Position numbers and translations under genes: made by a program
Assembly: GCA_017504785.1 (NCBI GenBank)
Contig: JAFVQL010000025.1
Location: 1 to 53,825 of the forward strand
DNA length: 53,825 bases
Direction: 5' to 3'
Source: Clostridia bacterium
Lineage (GTDB): Bacteria > Bacillota > Clostridia > Oscillospirales > CAG-272
Notes under the pieces: model-generated
The model's input: the letters and a program-made list of their open reading frames with translations, nothing else
Databases searched by the model: none
What the model was told of the DNA's origin: nothing
Shown: positions 11,229-19,664 of the stretch, piece after piece
Numbering within the stretch: position 1 is the stretch's first letter
Layout: the number at the start of each line of letters is the position of its first letter

Positions 11229-11238
11229 ATGGTAAACT
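11210..11238 (+). promoter_or_regulatory. Promoter of hom
   Basis: TTGCTT (11210-11215), 17 bp, then TAAACT (11233-11238) preceded by TGG (extended -10). The leader to the hom start at 11278 is about 33 nt. Confidence 0.6.
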
Positions 11239-11277
11239 GTATAAAGCAATTAAAATAAAGGTAACGGACAAAAAGAT

Positions 11278-12480
11278 ATGAAACATATTGCAATTCTCGG
11301 CTTCGGCGTTGTCGGCCAGGGCGTCGCAGATCTTCTCACGAAAAACGCGAAAGAGGTAAAGGCTCTGATCGGTGATGACGTTAACATCAAATATATTCTC
11401 GACTTAAGAGATTTCCCCGATTCTCCCTTTGCCGACCGCGTGGTGCACGATTTCAACGTGATCAAAGCGGACGACGGCGTGGATGCCGTGATCGAGGTGA
11501 TGGGCGGCTCGCACCCCGCCTTTGAATTTTCCATGGATGCGCTGCGCGGCAAAAAGCACGTGATCACCTCCAACAAGCAGGTGGTTGCCGAATTCGGAGC
11601 GGAAATGCTCGCAGAGGCGAAAAAGAACGGCGTTTGCTACCACTTCGAAGCAAGCGTTGGCGGCGGTATCCCCGTGCTGATGCCTATCATCGAAATCCTG
11701 CGCCATAACAAGGTGCGCGAGGTTCGCGGCATTCTCAACGGAACGACCAACTACATTCTCACGAAAATGTTTACCTTCGGTGACACCTTTGAGGATTCGC
11801 TCAAGGATGCACAGGCAAAGGGCTATGCGGAGAGAAATCCCGATGCGGATATTCTCGGCATCGACGCCTGCCGCAAGATCGCCATTCTCGGCGGCCTTAT
11901 CAGCGGCGTTTCCGTTATGCCCGATCTGATCCACACCGAGGGCATCACCGCCATCCGCGCAGAGGACGTTGCACTCGCAAACCAGAACGCCTGTGCGATC
12001 AAGCTTCTCGGCCGCGCGATCACCGAAGCGGACGGAAGGATCATGCTGATGGTTGCTCCCTTCCTCATCGATGCCGACGCACCCCTCAGCGGCGTGAACG
12101 GCGTTTATAACGCAGTCGAGGTCATTGCCGACCCCGTGGATAACGTGATGTTCTACGGTCGCGGCGCAGGTGCAGGTCCTACCGCTTCTGCTGTCGTCGG
12201 TGATCTTTGCCGCTGCTTTACCGAGGCAACGCACACCGCGCCCTTTGCATTCGAGAAGAAGTCCGAGATGCTGGCAGACTTCTCTGCCTTCACCTGCCGC
12301 CACTACGTCGCAACGAGCGCATGCCTTTGCGAGGTAAAGAAGGCCTTTGGCGAGGTTACCGTTCTTTCCGAGGGCAAGGAGCTTGCATTCCTTACCGGCG
12401 AGATGACCGAAAAGGCATTCGCCGACGCCGCGGCTACGCTGGGCGACAAGGTTCTTTCGCATATCAGAAAGCTCGCTTAA
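11278..12480 (+). CDS. hom: Homoserine dehydrogenase
   Basis: NAD(P)-dependent reduction of aspartate semialdehyde to homoserine, the branch point to threonine and methionine. The Rossmann motif GFGVVGQGVADLL is at residue 8, KHVITSNKQVVAEFG near 96, EASVGGGIPVLMP near 125, and GILNGTTNYILTKM near 149. At 400 residues it is about 30 shorter than Gram-positive enzymes with a full C-terminal ACT domain. Residues 340-400 look like a shortened or divergent ACT region, so threonine feedback may be altered. No thrB or thrC is nearby. The stop codon overlaps that of the convergent symporter gene. Confidence 0.93.
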   Translation: MKHIAILGFGVVGQGVADLLTKNAKEVKALIGDDVNIKYILDLRDFPDSPFADRVVHDFNVIKADDGVDAVIEVMGGSHPAFEFSMDALRGKKHVITSNKQVVAEFGAEMLAEAKKNGVCYHFEASVGGGIPVLMPIIEILRHNKVREVRGILNGTTNYILTKMFTFGDTFEDSLKDAQAKGYAERNPDADILGIDACRKIAILGGLISGVSVMPDLIHTEGITAIRAEDVALANQNACAIKLLGRAITEADGRIMLMVAPFLIDADAPLSGVNGVYNAVEVIADPVDNVMFYGRGAGAGPTASAVVGDLCRCFTEATHTAPFAFEKKSEMLADFSAFTCRHYVATSACLCEVKKAFGEVTVLSEGKELAFLTGEMTEKAFADAAATLGDKVLSHIRKLA

Positions 12481-13805
12481 TCTGTTCTTTTATTTTCATA
12501 TCCGCCGCCGCGCGCGGCCGTTCGCTTCGCTCCTCTGCCGAGGGCGCGATCCGTTTCGGCGCATACGGCGGCGCTGTTTTTTATCAGGGTTGGAATCGCG
12601 AGCAAGGAAAGCGCAAAGAGAAAGGCATCGCAAAGACCGATCAGCGGCATCGTGCCAAAAAGCACGCCGAGGATGCAGAAGAAAAGATACGCACCAAAAT
12701 ACAGTCTGCCGCCACGGCACCCCAGCACCTTTAGGGCGCACCGCCCGTATTCATACCAGCAGACGGCGCTGGACAGCGCAAACAAAAAGACGGAAGCGAT
12801 CAGCGGCCATGCATACAGATCACCAAGTGCCGAGGAGAACGCCGCGGAAAGAAGCTCTGTTCCGCTCGAGAAGGCTTGCGGATCACCGACCGAAAGCAGG
12901 ATCGAAAACGCCGTGAGCATACAAAGAACGACCGTATCGAAAAGGATCTCGAAAACGCCGAGGATCCCTTCGGAAAACGGTGATCCTACCTCTCCCTTCG
13001 CATGTGCGTACGCCGAGGTGCCCGCGCCCGCTTCGTTAGACAAAAGCCCTCTGAAAAACCCTTCCTTCAAGGGAGAAGCAAGCACCGCGCCCACGGCTCC
13101 GCCCGAAAAAGCACGTAAAGAAAACGCATCCTTCAAGATCAAAAAGGCCACCGCTTTCATGTTAGATATACCGCAAAATATAGTTATTATGCAAATAATT
13201 GTATACAAAACCATAGCAATCGGTATCAAAATTGCGGTTGCTTTGCAAAGCCTTTCCGAATTACCGAGAACGCAAATCATGAGAATGAAAACAAAGAGGA
13301 GCGCGCAAAAAAGCCCGGCGCCGCTCCCCATGAGAGCGGATACGGTTTCTGCCGCCGCCGCGCCTTGCAGAGCACTCCCCATAAAGAAGGCAAGCCCCAC
13401 GGTCAGCAACGCATAGATCGACGCAAGCGGCGCGCCGATCAAGGGAAAGCTTTTCCGTATCAGGCTCGGAAAGCCGAGAGATCGCTCTTTCCCCTTTTCC
13501 TTTACGGCACTCGCTACCGATTCCGCATATTTTAGGGGTGCGGAGAAGATCGCCGACACGAGGATCCAGAATACGCTCCCCGCCCCACCGATCAGTATCC
13601 CCGCCGCCACCCCTGTGACGTTGCCCACGCCGAGCGTGCCTGCAAGCGCGAGCGACAGTCGAAAAAACGCACCCTTCCCCTCTTTTCTGTATTCTGCTCC
13701 GGCAAGCGCGAGCGTGCGGATCGGGTGCAGAAGAAAGAATGCACGCAAGCGAAGAAGAAAATATCCGCCCGCCGCCACTACCATGATCGGCAAAAAGCGC
13801 AGCAT
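12477..13805 (-). CDS. Amino acid carrier protein (alanine/glycine:cation symporter, AGCS family)
   Basis: Polytopic inner-membrane symporter that probably imports alanine or glycine with sodium or protons. Family motifs are clear: GTLGVGNVTGVAAGILIGG near residue 55 and FRGLLSNEAGAGTSAYAHA near 260. I chose the ATG at 13805 because AAAGGAGAGGTGAGGG lies directly upstream; an in-frame start 36 codons earlier has no site and adds an unlike tail. This gives 442 residues, within family range, with about 10-11 membrane helices. The last residues are Arg/Gly-rich and cytoplasmic. It is convergent with hom, with overlapping stop codons and no terminator between them. Confidence 0.88.
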   Translation of the reverse strand: MLRFLPIMVVAAGGYFLLRLRAFFLLHPIRTLALAGAEYRKEGKGAFFRLSLALAGTLGVGNVTGVAAGILIGGAGSVFWILVSAIFSAPLKYAESVASAVKEKGKERSLGFPSLIRKSFPLIGAPLASIYALLTVGLAFFMGSALQGAAAAETVSALMGSGAGLFCALLFVFILMICVLGNSERLCKATAILIPIAMVLYTIICIITIFCGISNMKAVAFLILKDAFSLRAFSGGAVGAVLASPLKEGFFRGLLSNEAGAGTSAYAHAKGEVGSPFSEGILGVFEILFDTVVLCMLTAFSILLSVGDPQAFSSGTELLSAAFSSALGDLYAWPLIASVFLFALSSAVCWYEYGRCALKVLGCRGGRLYFGAYLFFCILGVLFGTMPLIGLCDAFLFALSLLAIPTLIKNSAAVCAETDRALGRGAKRTAARGGGYENKRTD

Positions 13806-13926
13806 ACCCTCACCTCTCCTTTCGGTTTTAGAAACCTTATGCGCGCAGAGGAAAAAGCATTCCTTTTTGAGACAAAGCGCAAAAGCATTTGAAGATCGAT
13901 CGCCCGCCGACAACCGAAGAAAAAAT

Positions 13927-13979
13927 AAAAAAAGCCGCTTTCCGCAGAAGAAAGATCTCTACGGAAAGCGGCTTTTTCG
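13927..13979. terminator. Bidirectional terminator
   Basis: Perfect 11-bp stem GCCGCTTTCCG (13934-13944) and CGGAAAGCGGC (13962-13972), flanked by A7 on the left and T5 on the right. It serves the minus-strand sdaA operon that ends at 14037 and would stop plus-strand transcription too. Confidence 0.85.
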
Positions 13980-14036
13980 TATAAACAACCAAACCTGCGC
14001 GAAAAATCGGGCTTGGCTTTTATTTCTCGGTTGTTA

Positions 14037-14528
14037 TCAGAAGAAGCGGCGGATCAGAAGAAAGATAAACGCGGCGGCAAACACTCCAAGGGTGATATAC
14101 CAAACCAGATTCATCACCTTATCCCACTTTTTTTCGATCTCGGCATCCTTTTCATCCAAGGCGCGATCCTCCTCGGTTTCCTGCAGCTCCTCGGGGATCT
14201 CCACGAGCTCTTCCACCTCGGGATCTTCTTCATCCTCGGAAAAATCGTACGTCCCCTCCGCGATCCTCTTGGCACGATCGGTCGCGCGCTGCACCATCTC
14301 TTCCATCGTTTCTATCACGGCGGTATCCTCACAGCCGATGCGGGAAAGATGGTCTCCGAGCGTTTTCATAGCACCCGCGATCTCGGCGGTATCGCGCGAG
14401 AGAAGCATGCGCTCGATCTCGCGATCGCAATCCTCGCATACGTAGCGCGGATTTCCGTATGCGCCCATGGTGAGTATCGAAGGGGTTTCCGCTTCAATGG
14501 CGGCTTTGCAAATACTGCAGTTTTTCAT
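14037..14528 (-). CDS. Zinc-ribbon protein with C-terminal membrane anchor, unknown function
   Basis: 163 residues. An N-terminal CX2C...CX2C motif (CSIC at residue 4, CEDC near 31) suggests a zinc ribbon. A helical middle contains EMVQRATDRAKR, and an acidic stretch at about 95-125 is rich in Glu and Asp. A single membrane helix near the C-terminus ends in RRFF, so the ribbon faces the cytoplasm as a tail-anchored protein. I do not recognise the family. It follows ynzC and sdaA on the same strand and ends before a strong terminator, so it is likely the last gene of that operon. Confidence 0.7.
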   Translation of the reverse strand: MKNCSICKAAIEAETPSILTMGAYGNPRYVCEDCDREIERMLLSRDTAEIAGAMKTLGDHLSRIGCEDTAVIETMEEMVQRATDRAKRIAEGTYDFSEDEEDPEVEELVEIPEELQETEEDRALDEKDAEIEKKWDKVMNLVWYITLGVFAAAFIFLLIRRFF

Positions 14529-14583
14529 ATTCTATCCATCCTTAAAACACAAGTTCAGATCAAAGCCAAAAAAGTGCTTTGCA

Positions 14584-14727
14584 TTATTTTTTACGCAGTG
14601 CGGCACGGACCTCCGCCATATATTCGGCGCGCAGCGCCGCCTGCTCTGCCTTTTCCTCCTCGGTCAAGGCGCGCTCCTTCATAAGACGGCCAAGCTCGTT
14701 GATGCGGTCGATCTTTGCTTTTTCCAT
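14584..14727 (-). CDS. Small DUF896/YnzC family protein
   Basis: 47 residues beginning MEKAKIDRINELGRLMKE and continuing with the family hallmark LTEEEKAEQAALRAEYM. This is the short helical-hairpin YnzC family of Firmicutes, cytoplasmic and of unclear role (YnzC of Bacillus is SOS-associated). The frame is closed by stops and an AAGGGAAGAG site precedes the ATG. It begins 15 bp after the sdaA stop and is followed by the zinc-ribbon gene, so all three are likely cotranscribed. Confidence 0.85.
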   Translation of the reverse strand: MEKAKIDRINELGRLMKERALTEEEKAEQAALRAEYMAEVRAALRKK

Positions 14728-14742
14728 TTTCTCTTCCCTTTC

Positions 14743-15936
14743 TTATTCGTAAAGCTTTGCGAGACCGCCCAGTGCGGTTTCGCGGTAATTATGCGCGAGG
14801 TCGCGCCCGGTCTCATACATCGTGCGGACCACGAGGTCAAAGGATATTTTTCTTGAATCGGTCAAAAAGTTCGCAAGACTGACGGCGTTGATCGCGCGCA
14901 TGGCGGCAACGGCGTTGCGCTCGATGCAGGGGATCTGCACGAGACCGCGAATGGGATCGCAGGTGAGGCCCAGATGATGCTCGATCGCGATCTCCGCAGC
15001 GTATTCGATCTGGTCGATCTCCATGCCGAAAAGCTCCGCCAAGGCGGCGGATGCCATGGAGCAAGCCGTTCCGATCTCTGCCTGACAGCCGCACTCCGCG
15101 CCGCTGATCGAGGCGTTCGTTTTCACGAGATTGCCGATCAGACCGCCCGTGGCAAGCGCATCGAGGATCTCATCATCCGAAAATCCGTGCTTTTGCTGCA
15201 TATAAGCAAGGGTGGCGGGGACGACGGCGCAGGCACCGCAGGTCGGCGCAGTGACGATCGTTCCGTTATCCGCATTCTGCTCGCTCACGGCGAAGGCATA
15301 GGCGCATACGATACGGTTTTCCCTTGTGGTCGGACTTTCGTCCATGTGCCTTTGACGGAAAAGATTTCGCGCCTTGCGCTGTACGCCAAGACCGCCGGGC
15401 AGCTCTCCCGTGCGCGAAAGGCCCTCCTCGATCGCGCTTTTCATCGTCTTCCAAACGGCCGAGAGAAATTCGCGAAAGGACGTCCCCTCGTTGCGATACA
15501 CATAGTCGCAGATACGGATGCCCTCTGCTCTGCAGATCGCGGCGATCTCGGAAAAGGTCTTCTCCTTGTAGATATGATGCGAGGCAACGAGGGGGCGACC
15601 TTCGATATGAATATCTCCGCCGCCGACCGAAAGCACGCGCATCGGCGGCACGTCTGCGCGGTCCGCATCAAAGATATCCATGGTGTTGGCATGAGGAAGC
15701 TCCTCTGCCTCGGTATCGAAAACGATCTGCGTTTCGCGCCCCTCGGCGGCAAGCTCGATCGCTCTGTCGGTCCTATGCCCTTGCCCGGTTTTGGCAAGCG
15801 AGCCGTACAGCACGACGCGAAGGCGCTTCGCCTCGGGATGCTCGGAGAGAAAGACCTCGATCGCCTTGGCGGGTCCCATCGTGTGCGAGCTGGAAGGGCC
15901 TTTGCCCGTTTTATATATTTCTCTTACGGATTTCAT
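14743..15936 (-). CDS. sdaA: L-serine ammonia-lyase, iron-sulfur type, single chain
   Basis: Deaminates L-serine to pyruvate and ammonia using an oxygen-sensitive [4Fe-4S] cluster. The N-terminal part (1-140) matches the beta subunit, with PSSSHTMGP at residue 14. The C-terminal part matches the alpha subunit, with PTCGACAVVPATLAYM, AECGCQAEIGTACSMA and LTCDPIRG carrying the cluster cysteines. Bacillus splits these parts into two proteins; here they are fused, as in E. coli, but at 397 residues the chain is shorter. GGAGG lies upstream, with a TTGCAT-17-TAAAAT promoter. First gene of a three-gene operon. Confidence 0.93.
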   Translation of the reverse strand: MKSVREIYKTGKGPSSSHTMGPAKAIEVFLSEHPEAKRLRVVLYGSLAKTGQGHRTDRAIELAAEGRETQIVFDTEAEELPHANTMDIFDADRADVPPMRVLSVGGGDIHIEGRPLVASHHIYKEKTFSEIAAICRAEGIRICDYVYRNEGTSFREFLSAVWKTMKSAIEEGLSRTGELPGGLGVQRKARNLFRQRHMDESPTTRENRIVCAYAFAVSEQNADNGTIVTAPTCGACAVVPATLAYMQQKHGFSDDEILDALATGGLIGNLVKTNASISGAECGCQAEIGTACSMASAALAELFGMEIDQIEYAAEIAIEHHLGLTCDPIRGLVQIPCIERNAVAAMRAINAVSLANFLTDSRKISFDLVVRTMYETGRDLAHNYRETALGGLAKLYE

Positions 15937-15968
15937 AAAAACGCCTCCGTATTTATTTCATTTCTTTT

Positions 15969-15997
15969 ATTTTATCACATTCCGAAGGATTATGCAA
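15969..15997 (-). promoter_or_regulatory. Promoter of the sdaA operon
   Basis: Minus strand: TTGCAT (15997-15992), 17 bp, TAAAAT (15974-15969). The leader to the sdaA start is about 26 nt. Confidence 0.6.
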
Positions 15998-16035
15998 TGC
16001 TTTTTTGAATAATCATAGGAAGAGGGGGGCTTTCT

Positions 16036-16662
16036 ATGCTTATTTTGATTTTTCTTTCCGACCTTTTGCGCTTATGCTTTTGGACCGTGCTTCTTTTCGC
16101 CTTGGATCGACCGTATCTTGCCGTTATGACGCTGCTTTGCTTAATTTGGCACGAGGGGTTTCATATCCTCGCTCTGGCGCGCGAGAATGCCACGGCAAGA
16201 CTGATGCCGCGCCTCGGCGGACTCCGCCTCTATCCAAAAAAAACGCTCTCCTACGAAAGCGAAAGGCGCATTGCGGCGGCAGGACCGATCGGCGGCTTTA
16301 TCGGCGCGGGGCTATGCCTATTGCTTTCGCCTCTTTCAAGGGCGTACTTTTTTGAATTTGCCCTCTGCCACCTTCTCACCTCCCTCTCAAATCTTCTCCC
16401 GATCGAGGGGTACGACGGATATCGCATACTAAAGGCGACCGCGGCGCTTCGGGAGAGCGATCGGGCGCACGCGCTGCTTCCGCGCCTTTCCTTTTTTCTG
16501 ACGGGTGCTCTTGCGCTCGTTTCCCTCTCGGTCTTCGGCATTCTCGGCGAAGGGCTTTGGCCGGCGGGGACATTCCTTTTCACGCTTCTTTTAGCGATCC
16601 CCGGGCAAAAAAAGAGATTTTACACGAATTCGCGAGAAAAACGGAGAATACGAGAGTTTTAG
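16036..16662 (+). CDS. M50 family intramembrane metalloprotease (SpoIVFB-type)
   Basis: 208 residues with about 5-6 membrane helices. The zinc motif HEXXH appears as WHEGFH near residue 38, and the third ligand region as NLLPIEGYDGYR near 117, the family NXXPXXXXDG pattern. AAAGPIGGF between them is also typical. It should cleave substrates inside the membrane. SpoIVFB releases pro-SigK in Bacillus, but similar short M50 proteins have other roles, so the substrate is unknown. GAGGGGGG precedes the ATG. It stands alone between a divergent sdaA and the pot operon. Confidence 0.8.
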   Translation: MLILIFLSDLLRLCFWTVLLFALDRPYLAVMTLLCLIWHEGFHILALARENATARLMPRLGGLRLYPKKTLSYESERRIAAAGPIGGFIGAGLCLLLSPLSRAYFFEFALCHLLTSLSNLLPIEGYDGYRILKATAALRESDRAHALLPRLSFFLTGALALVSLSVFGILGEGLWPAGTFLFTLLLAIPGQKKRFYTNSREKRRIREF

Positions 16663-16723
16663 AGAGATAATCACGGTTTTTACCGACAAAAAACACGGCT
16701 CAATTCGTTTAATTTCGGCTCAA

Positions 16724-16749
16724 GGCGAATTTTTTAAAAAAATTTCGCC
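16724..16749. promoter_or_regulatory. AT-rich inverted repeat upstream of the pot promoter
   Basis: GGCGAA-TTTTTT and AAAAAAA-TTTCGCC form a near-palindrome of 26 bp, ending 9 bp before the -35 box. It could be an operator, or a weak terminator for the M50 gene. Confidence 0.4.
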
Positions 16750-16757
16750 AAAAACTA

Positions 16758-16786
16758 TTGCAAAACGAAAAGTTTTTTGCTATAAT
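16758..16786 (+). promoter_or_regulatory. Promoter of the potABCD operon
   Basis: TTGCAA (16758-16763), 17 bp, TATAAT (16781-16786). The leader to the potA ATG is about 72 nt. Confidence 0.75.
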
Positions 16787-16864
16787 GACGATTGATTAAT
16801 GCACTATTTTTAAAGTAGCAAAATAAACGAGATCAAGCAGTGAAAGGATTTGGGATTTAAGACG

Positions 16865-17995
16865 ATGGCAAAGCTCCTTGAAAAGCTCATTGAATTAAAA
16901 GGAATTTCAAAGTCTTTTGATGACGAACCGGTGCTCAAAAGCATCAATTTGTATATCCGCGACGGCGAGTTCGTGACGCTTCTCGGCCCTTCGGGCTGCG
17001 GAAAAACCACGATGCTCCGCATCATCGGCGGCTTCGAGACCGCGGACGAGGGTGCGCTCTTCTTCGACGGCGCGGAGATCTCCGAGGTGCCCGCTTATAA
17101 ACGCCCCGTCAACACCGTCTTTCAAAAGTATGCGCTTTTCCCGCATCTGAACGTATATGAAAACATCGCATTCCCGCTCCGCTTAAAGAAGGTGGATGAG
17201 GAAAGCATCAAGACGAGAGTGACCGAGATGCTTCGCATGGTGGCACTCGTCGGCTTCGAGAACAAGGACGTCAGCACCCTTTCGGGCGGCCAGCAGCAAA
17301 GAGTTGCCATTGCGCGCGCGCTGATCTCCCACCCGAAGGTGCTTCTTCTCGACGAGCCGCTCGGCGCGCTCGACCTAAAGCTTCGAAAGGATATGCAGAA
17401 CGAGCTGAAAAACATTCAGAAGGCAGTCGGCATCACATTTATCTACGTAACGCACGATCAGGAGGAAGCGCTTTCCATGTCCGACACCATCGTGGTCATG
17501 GCGGAGGGCGAGATCCAGCAGATCGGAACGCCGACGGATATTTATAACGAGCCGAAGAACGCCTTCGTTGCCGACTTCATCGGCGAAAGCAACATCGTGG
17601 ACGGTGTTATGCTTGCGGACAAGTCCGTTCGTATGTCCGGCCACACCTTCGAATGCCTGGACGGCGGCTTTGCAAAGAACGAGGCCGTGGACGTCGTTGT
17701 TCGCCCCGAGGACGTAGACGTGGTTGCACCCGAGAAGGGTATGCTCACCGGCGTCGTCACCTCCGTCACCTTCAAGGGCGTGCATTACGAGATCATCGTG
17801 GATATCGGCGGCTTCAAATGGATGATCCAGACCACCGATTACGTAGCACCCGAGCAGCGCATCGGTCTTTATATCGAGCCGGATGCCATCCATATCATGA
17901 AAAAATCCAAGTATTCGGGTATGTTCGGCGATTACTCCTCCTTCTCCGACGAGATCGACCAGCTCTCCGATGCCGATGCGGCCGAGGAATTCTAA
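16865..17995 (+). CDS. potA: Spermidine/putrescine ABC transporter ATPase
   Basis: ATPase that drives polyamine import. Walker [10 protein letters not shown] is near residue 42, Q-loop FQKYALFPH near 86, signature [14 protein letters not shown] near 138, and Walker [12 protein letters not shown] near 160. A C-terminal TOBE/regulatory domain (about 240-376) follows, with [10 protein letters not shown] use the ATG of MAKLLEKL; an in-frame TTG five codons earlier sits only 1 nt from AAAGGA and is less likely. It is first of four genes in the usual order A-B-C-D. Confidence 0.94.
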   Translation: MAKLLEKLIELKGISKSFDDEPVLKSINLYIRDGEFVTLLGPSGCGKTTMLRIIGGFETADEGALFFDGAEISEVPAYKRPVNTVFQKYALFPHLNVYENIAFPLRLKKVDEESIKTRVTEMLRMVALVGFENKDVSTLSGGQQQRVAIARALISHPKVLLLDEPLGALDLKLRKDMQNELKNIQKAVGITFIYVTHDQEEALSMSDTIVVMAEGEIQQIGTPTDIYNEPKNAFVADFIGESNIVDGVMLADKSVRMSGHTFECLDGGFAKNEAVDVVVRPEDVDVVAPEKGMLTGVVTSVTFKGVHYEIIVDIGGFKWMIQTTDYVAPEQRIGLYIEPDAIHIMKKSKYSGMFGDYSSFSDEIDQLSDADAAEEF

Positions 17996-18066
17996 AATCC
18001 CAGAGAGGAATTTGCTTTATTGCAGATGACGGTATTCCAAAAGAAATGAAAAGGAACAAGAATCTT

Positions 18067-18858
18067 ATGCGCTCGGCGGCGGCCGCGCCCCACATCTTTT
18101 GGGCGGCGCTCTTCATCGTTGTGCCTTTGCTGATCGTTATATATTACGCATTCACAAGCCCCGAGGGCGGCTTTTCCATGGAAAATATCTTCGGGCTTAC
18201 CGATTATTTCGATATTTTCCTGCTCTCCATCGAGCTTGCCGTGATAGCGACCTTCGTGTGCCTTCTGATTGGGTATCCGATGGCATACTTCATCGCCAAG
18301 GCCGAGCCATCGCGCCAAAAGATCTATATGATGCTTTTGATGCTCCCCATGTGGACAAACCTTTTGATCCGCACCTATTCCATCATGGTCATTCTGGATG
18401 ACGGCGGCTTTCTTAACTCCCTGCTCGGGACCGAGCTGCATATCATCGGAACGAAGGGCGCCGTGATCTTCGGCATGGTGTACGACTTTTTGCCTTATAT
18501 GGTGCTTCCGATCTACACCTGCATCTCCAAGATCAATAAAAATATGTGGGAGGCGGCAAGCGACCTCGGCTGCAGTCCCATCCGCGTTCTTACGAAGGTC
18601 ATTCTCCCTCTGTCGCTCTCGGGCATTATCTCGGGCGTGACGATGGTGCTCGTGCCCTGCATCAGCACCTTCTATATCTCGCAGAAGCTCGGCGGCGGCA
18701 CCTTCGAGCTGATCGGCGACACGATCGAAAGACAGTTCGTTTCCGGCACGCTGAACGTCGGCGCGGCGCTCTCCTTCGTGATGATGATACTCATTCTCAT
18801 CTCCCTTTGGGTGATGCATAAATTCTCCGACGGACAGGAAGGAGGTATCGTGCCGTGA
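18067..18858 (+). CDS. potB: Spermidine/putrescine ABC transporter permease PotB
   Basis: Six-helix permease homologous to PotB: WTNLLIRTYSIMVIL, LPYMVLPIYTCISKI and the ABC-contact loop EAASDLGCSPIRVLTKVILP near residue 175. The start is ambiguous. ATG at 18067 has AAAAGGAA 10 nt upstream and gives 263 residues. ATG at 18046 lacks a site and adds seven residues. The stop overlaps the potC GTG start by 4 bp. Confidence 0.93.
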   Translation: MRSAAAAPHIFWAALFIVVPLLIVIYYAFTSPEGGFSMENIFGLTDYFDIFLLSIELAVIATFVCLLIGYPMAYFIAKAEPSRQKIYMMLLMLPMWTNLLIRTYSIMVILDDGGFLNSLLGTELHIIGTKGAVIFGMVYDFLPYMVLPIYTCISKINKNMWEAASDLGCSPIRVLTKVILPLSLSGIISGVTMVLVPCISTFYISQKLGGGTFELIGDTIERQFVSGTLNVGAALSFVMMILILISLWVMHKFSDGQEGGIVP

Positions 18859-19664
18859 AATACGCCTCCAGGATCTATCTTTGCCTCGTTTTCGGCATTC
18901 TTTACATCCCGATCGTTACCCTCATTTTCTTTTCCTTTAACGCAAGCAACAGCACTTCGGTCTTCGAGGGCTTTTCGCTCATGTGGTATAAGGAGCTTTT
19001 TGCTTCGCCCGACACCTTCATTGCTCTTCGCAACACGCTGATCCTTGCCGTTTGCTCCTCCGTTTTGGCAACGGCGATCGGTACGGCGGCCGCAGAGGGT
19101 ATTTACCGCATGAAAAGCAAGCTCTTCAAGCGCACGCTGACCTCGGTGACCAACATCCCCATGATGAACCCCGATATCGTCACGGGTATGTCCATGATGC
19201 TCTTCTTCGTCGCCGTGGTTGCCATGCTCGGAATCGAATACGAAAGCTTCGGCTTCTGGGCGATGCTTCTTGCACACACGACCTTCTCGCTTCCTTACGT
19301 GATCCTTTCCGTGCTTCCGCGCGTGGAGGATTTCGGAAAATCGCTCTCCGAGGCGGCACTCGACCTCGGCTGCACGCCGCTGCAGTCCTTTTTCAAGGTG
19401 GAACTGCCAAACCTTATGCCCGGCGTTCTCTCCGGCATGATGATGGCGTTCACGCTTTCGCTTGACGACTTCGTGATCTCCTACTTCGTCGGCTCATCGA
19501 GCTTCCAAACGCTTCCGCTTCTCATTTATTCGATGACGAAAAAGAAGGTTACCCCTGATATGTACGCGCTTTCTACCCTGATCGTGGTGACGATCTTCCT
19601 GCTTCTGATCATTTCCAACGTGAAAAACGGAAAGAAGAACAAACGCAAGGAGGCAAAGAGATGA
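18855..19664 (+). CDS. potC: Spermidine/putrescine ABC transporter permease PotC
   Basis: Second permease of the polyamine importer, 269 residues and six helices. The start is GTG, with GGAGG 9 bp upstream inside the potB end. The coupling loop EAALDLGCTPLQSFFKVELP near residue 175 parallels that in PotB. TNIPMMNPDIVTGMSMML and SLDDFVISYFVGSSSFQTLP are typical PotC stretches. It overlaps potB and potD by 4 bp on each side, so expression is tightly coupled. Confidence 0.94.
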   Translation: MKYASRIYLCLVFGILYIPIVTLIFFSFNASNSTSVFEGFSLMWYKELFASPDTFIALRNTLILAVCSSVLATAIGTAAAEGIYRMKSKLFKRTLTSVTNIPMMNPDIVTGMSMMLFFVAVVAMLGIEYESFGFWAMLLAHTTFSLPYVILSVLPRVEDFGKSLSEAALDLGCTPLQSFFKVELPNLMPGVLSGMMMAFTLSLDDFVISYFVGSSSFQTLPLLIYSMTKKKVTPDMYALSTLIVVTIFLLLIISNVKNGKKNKRKEAKR

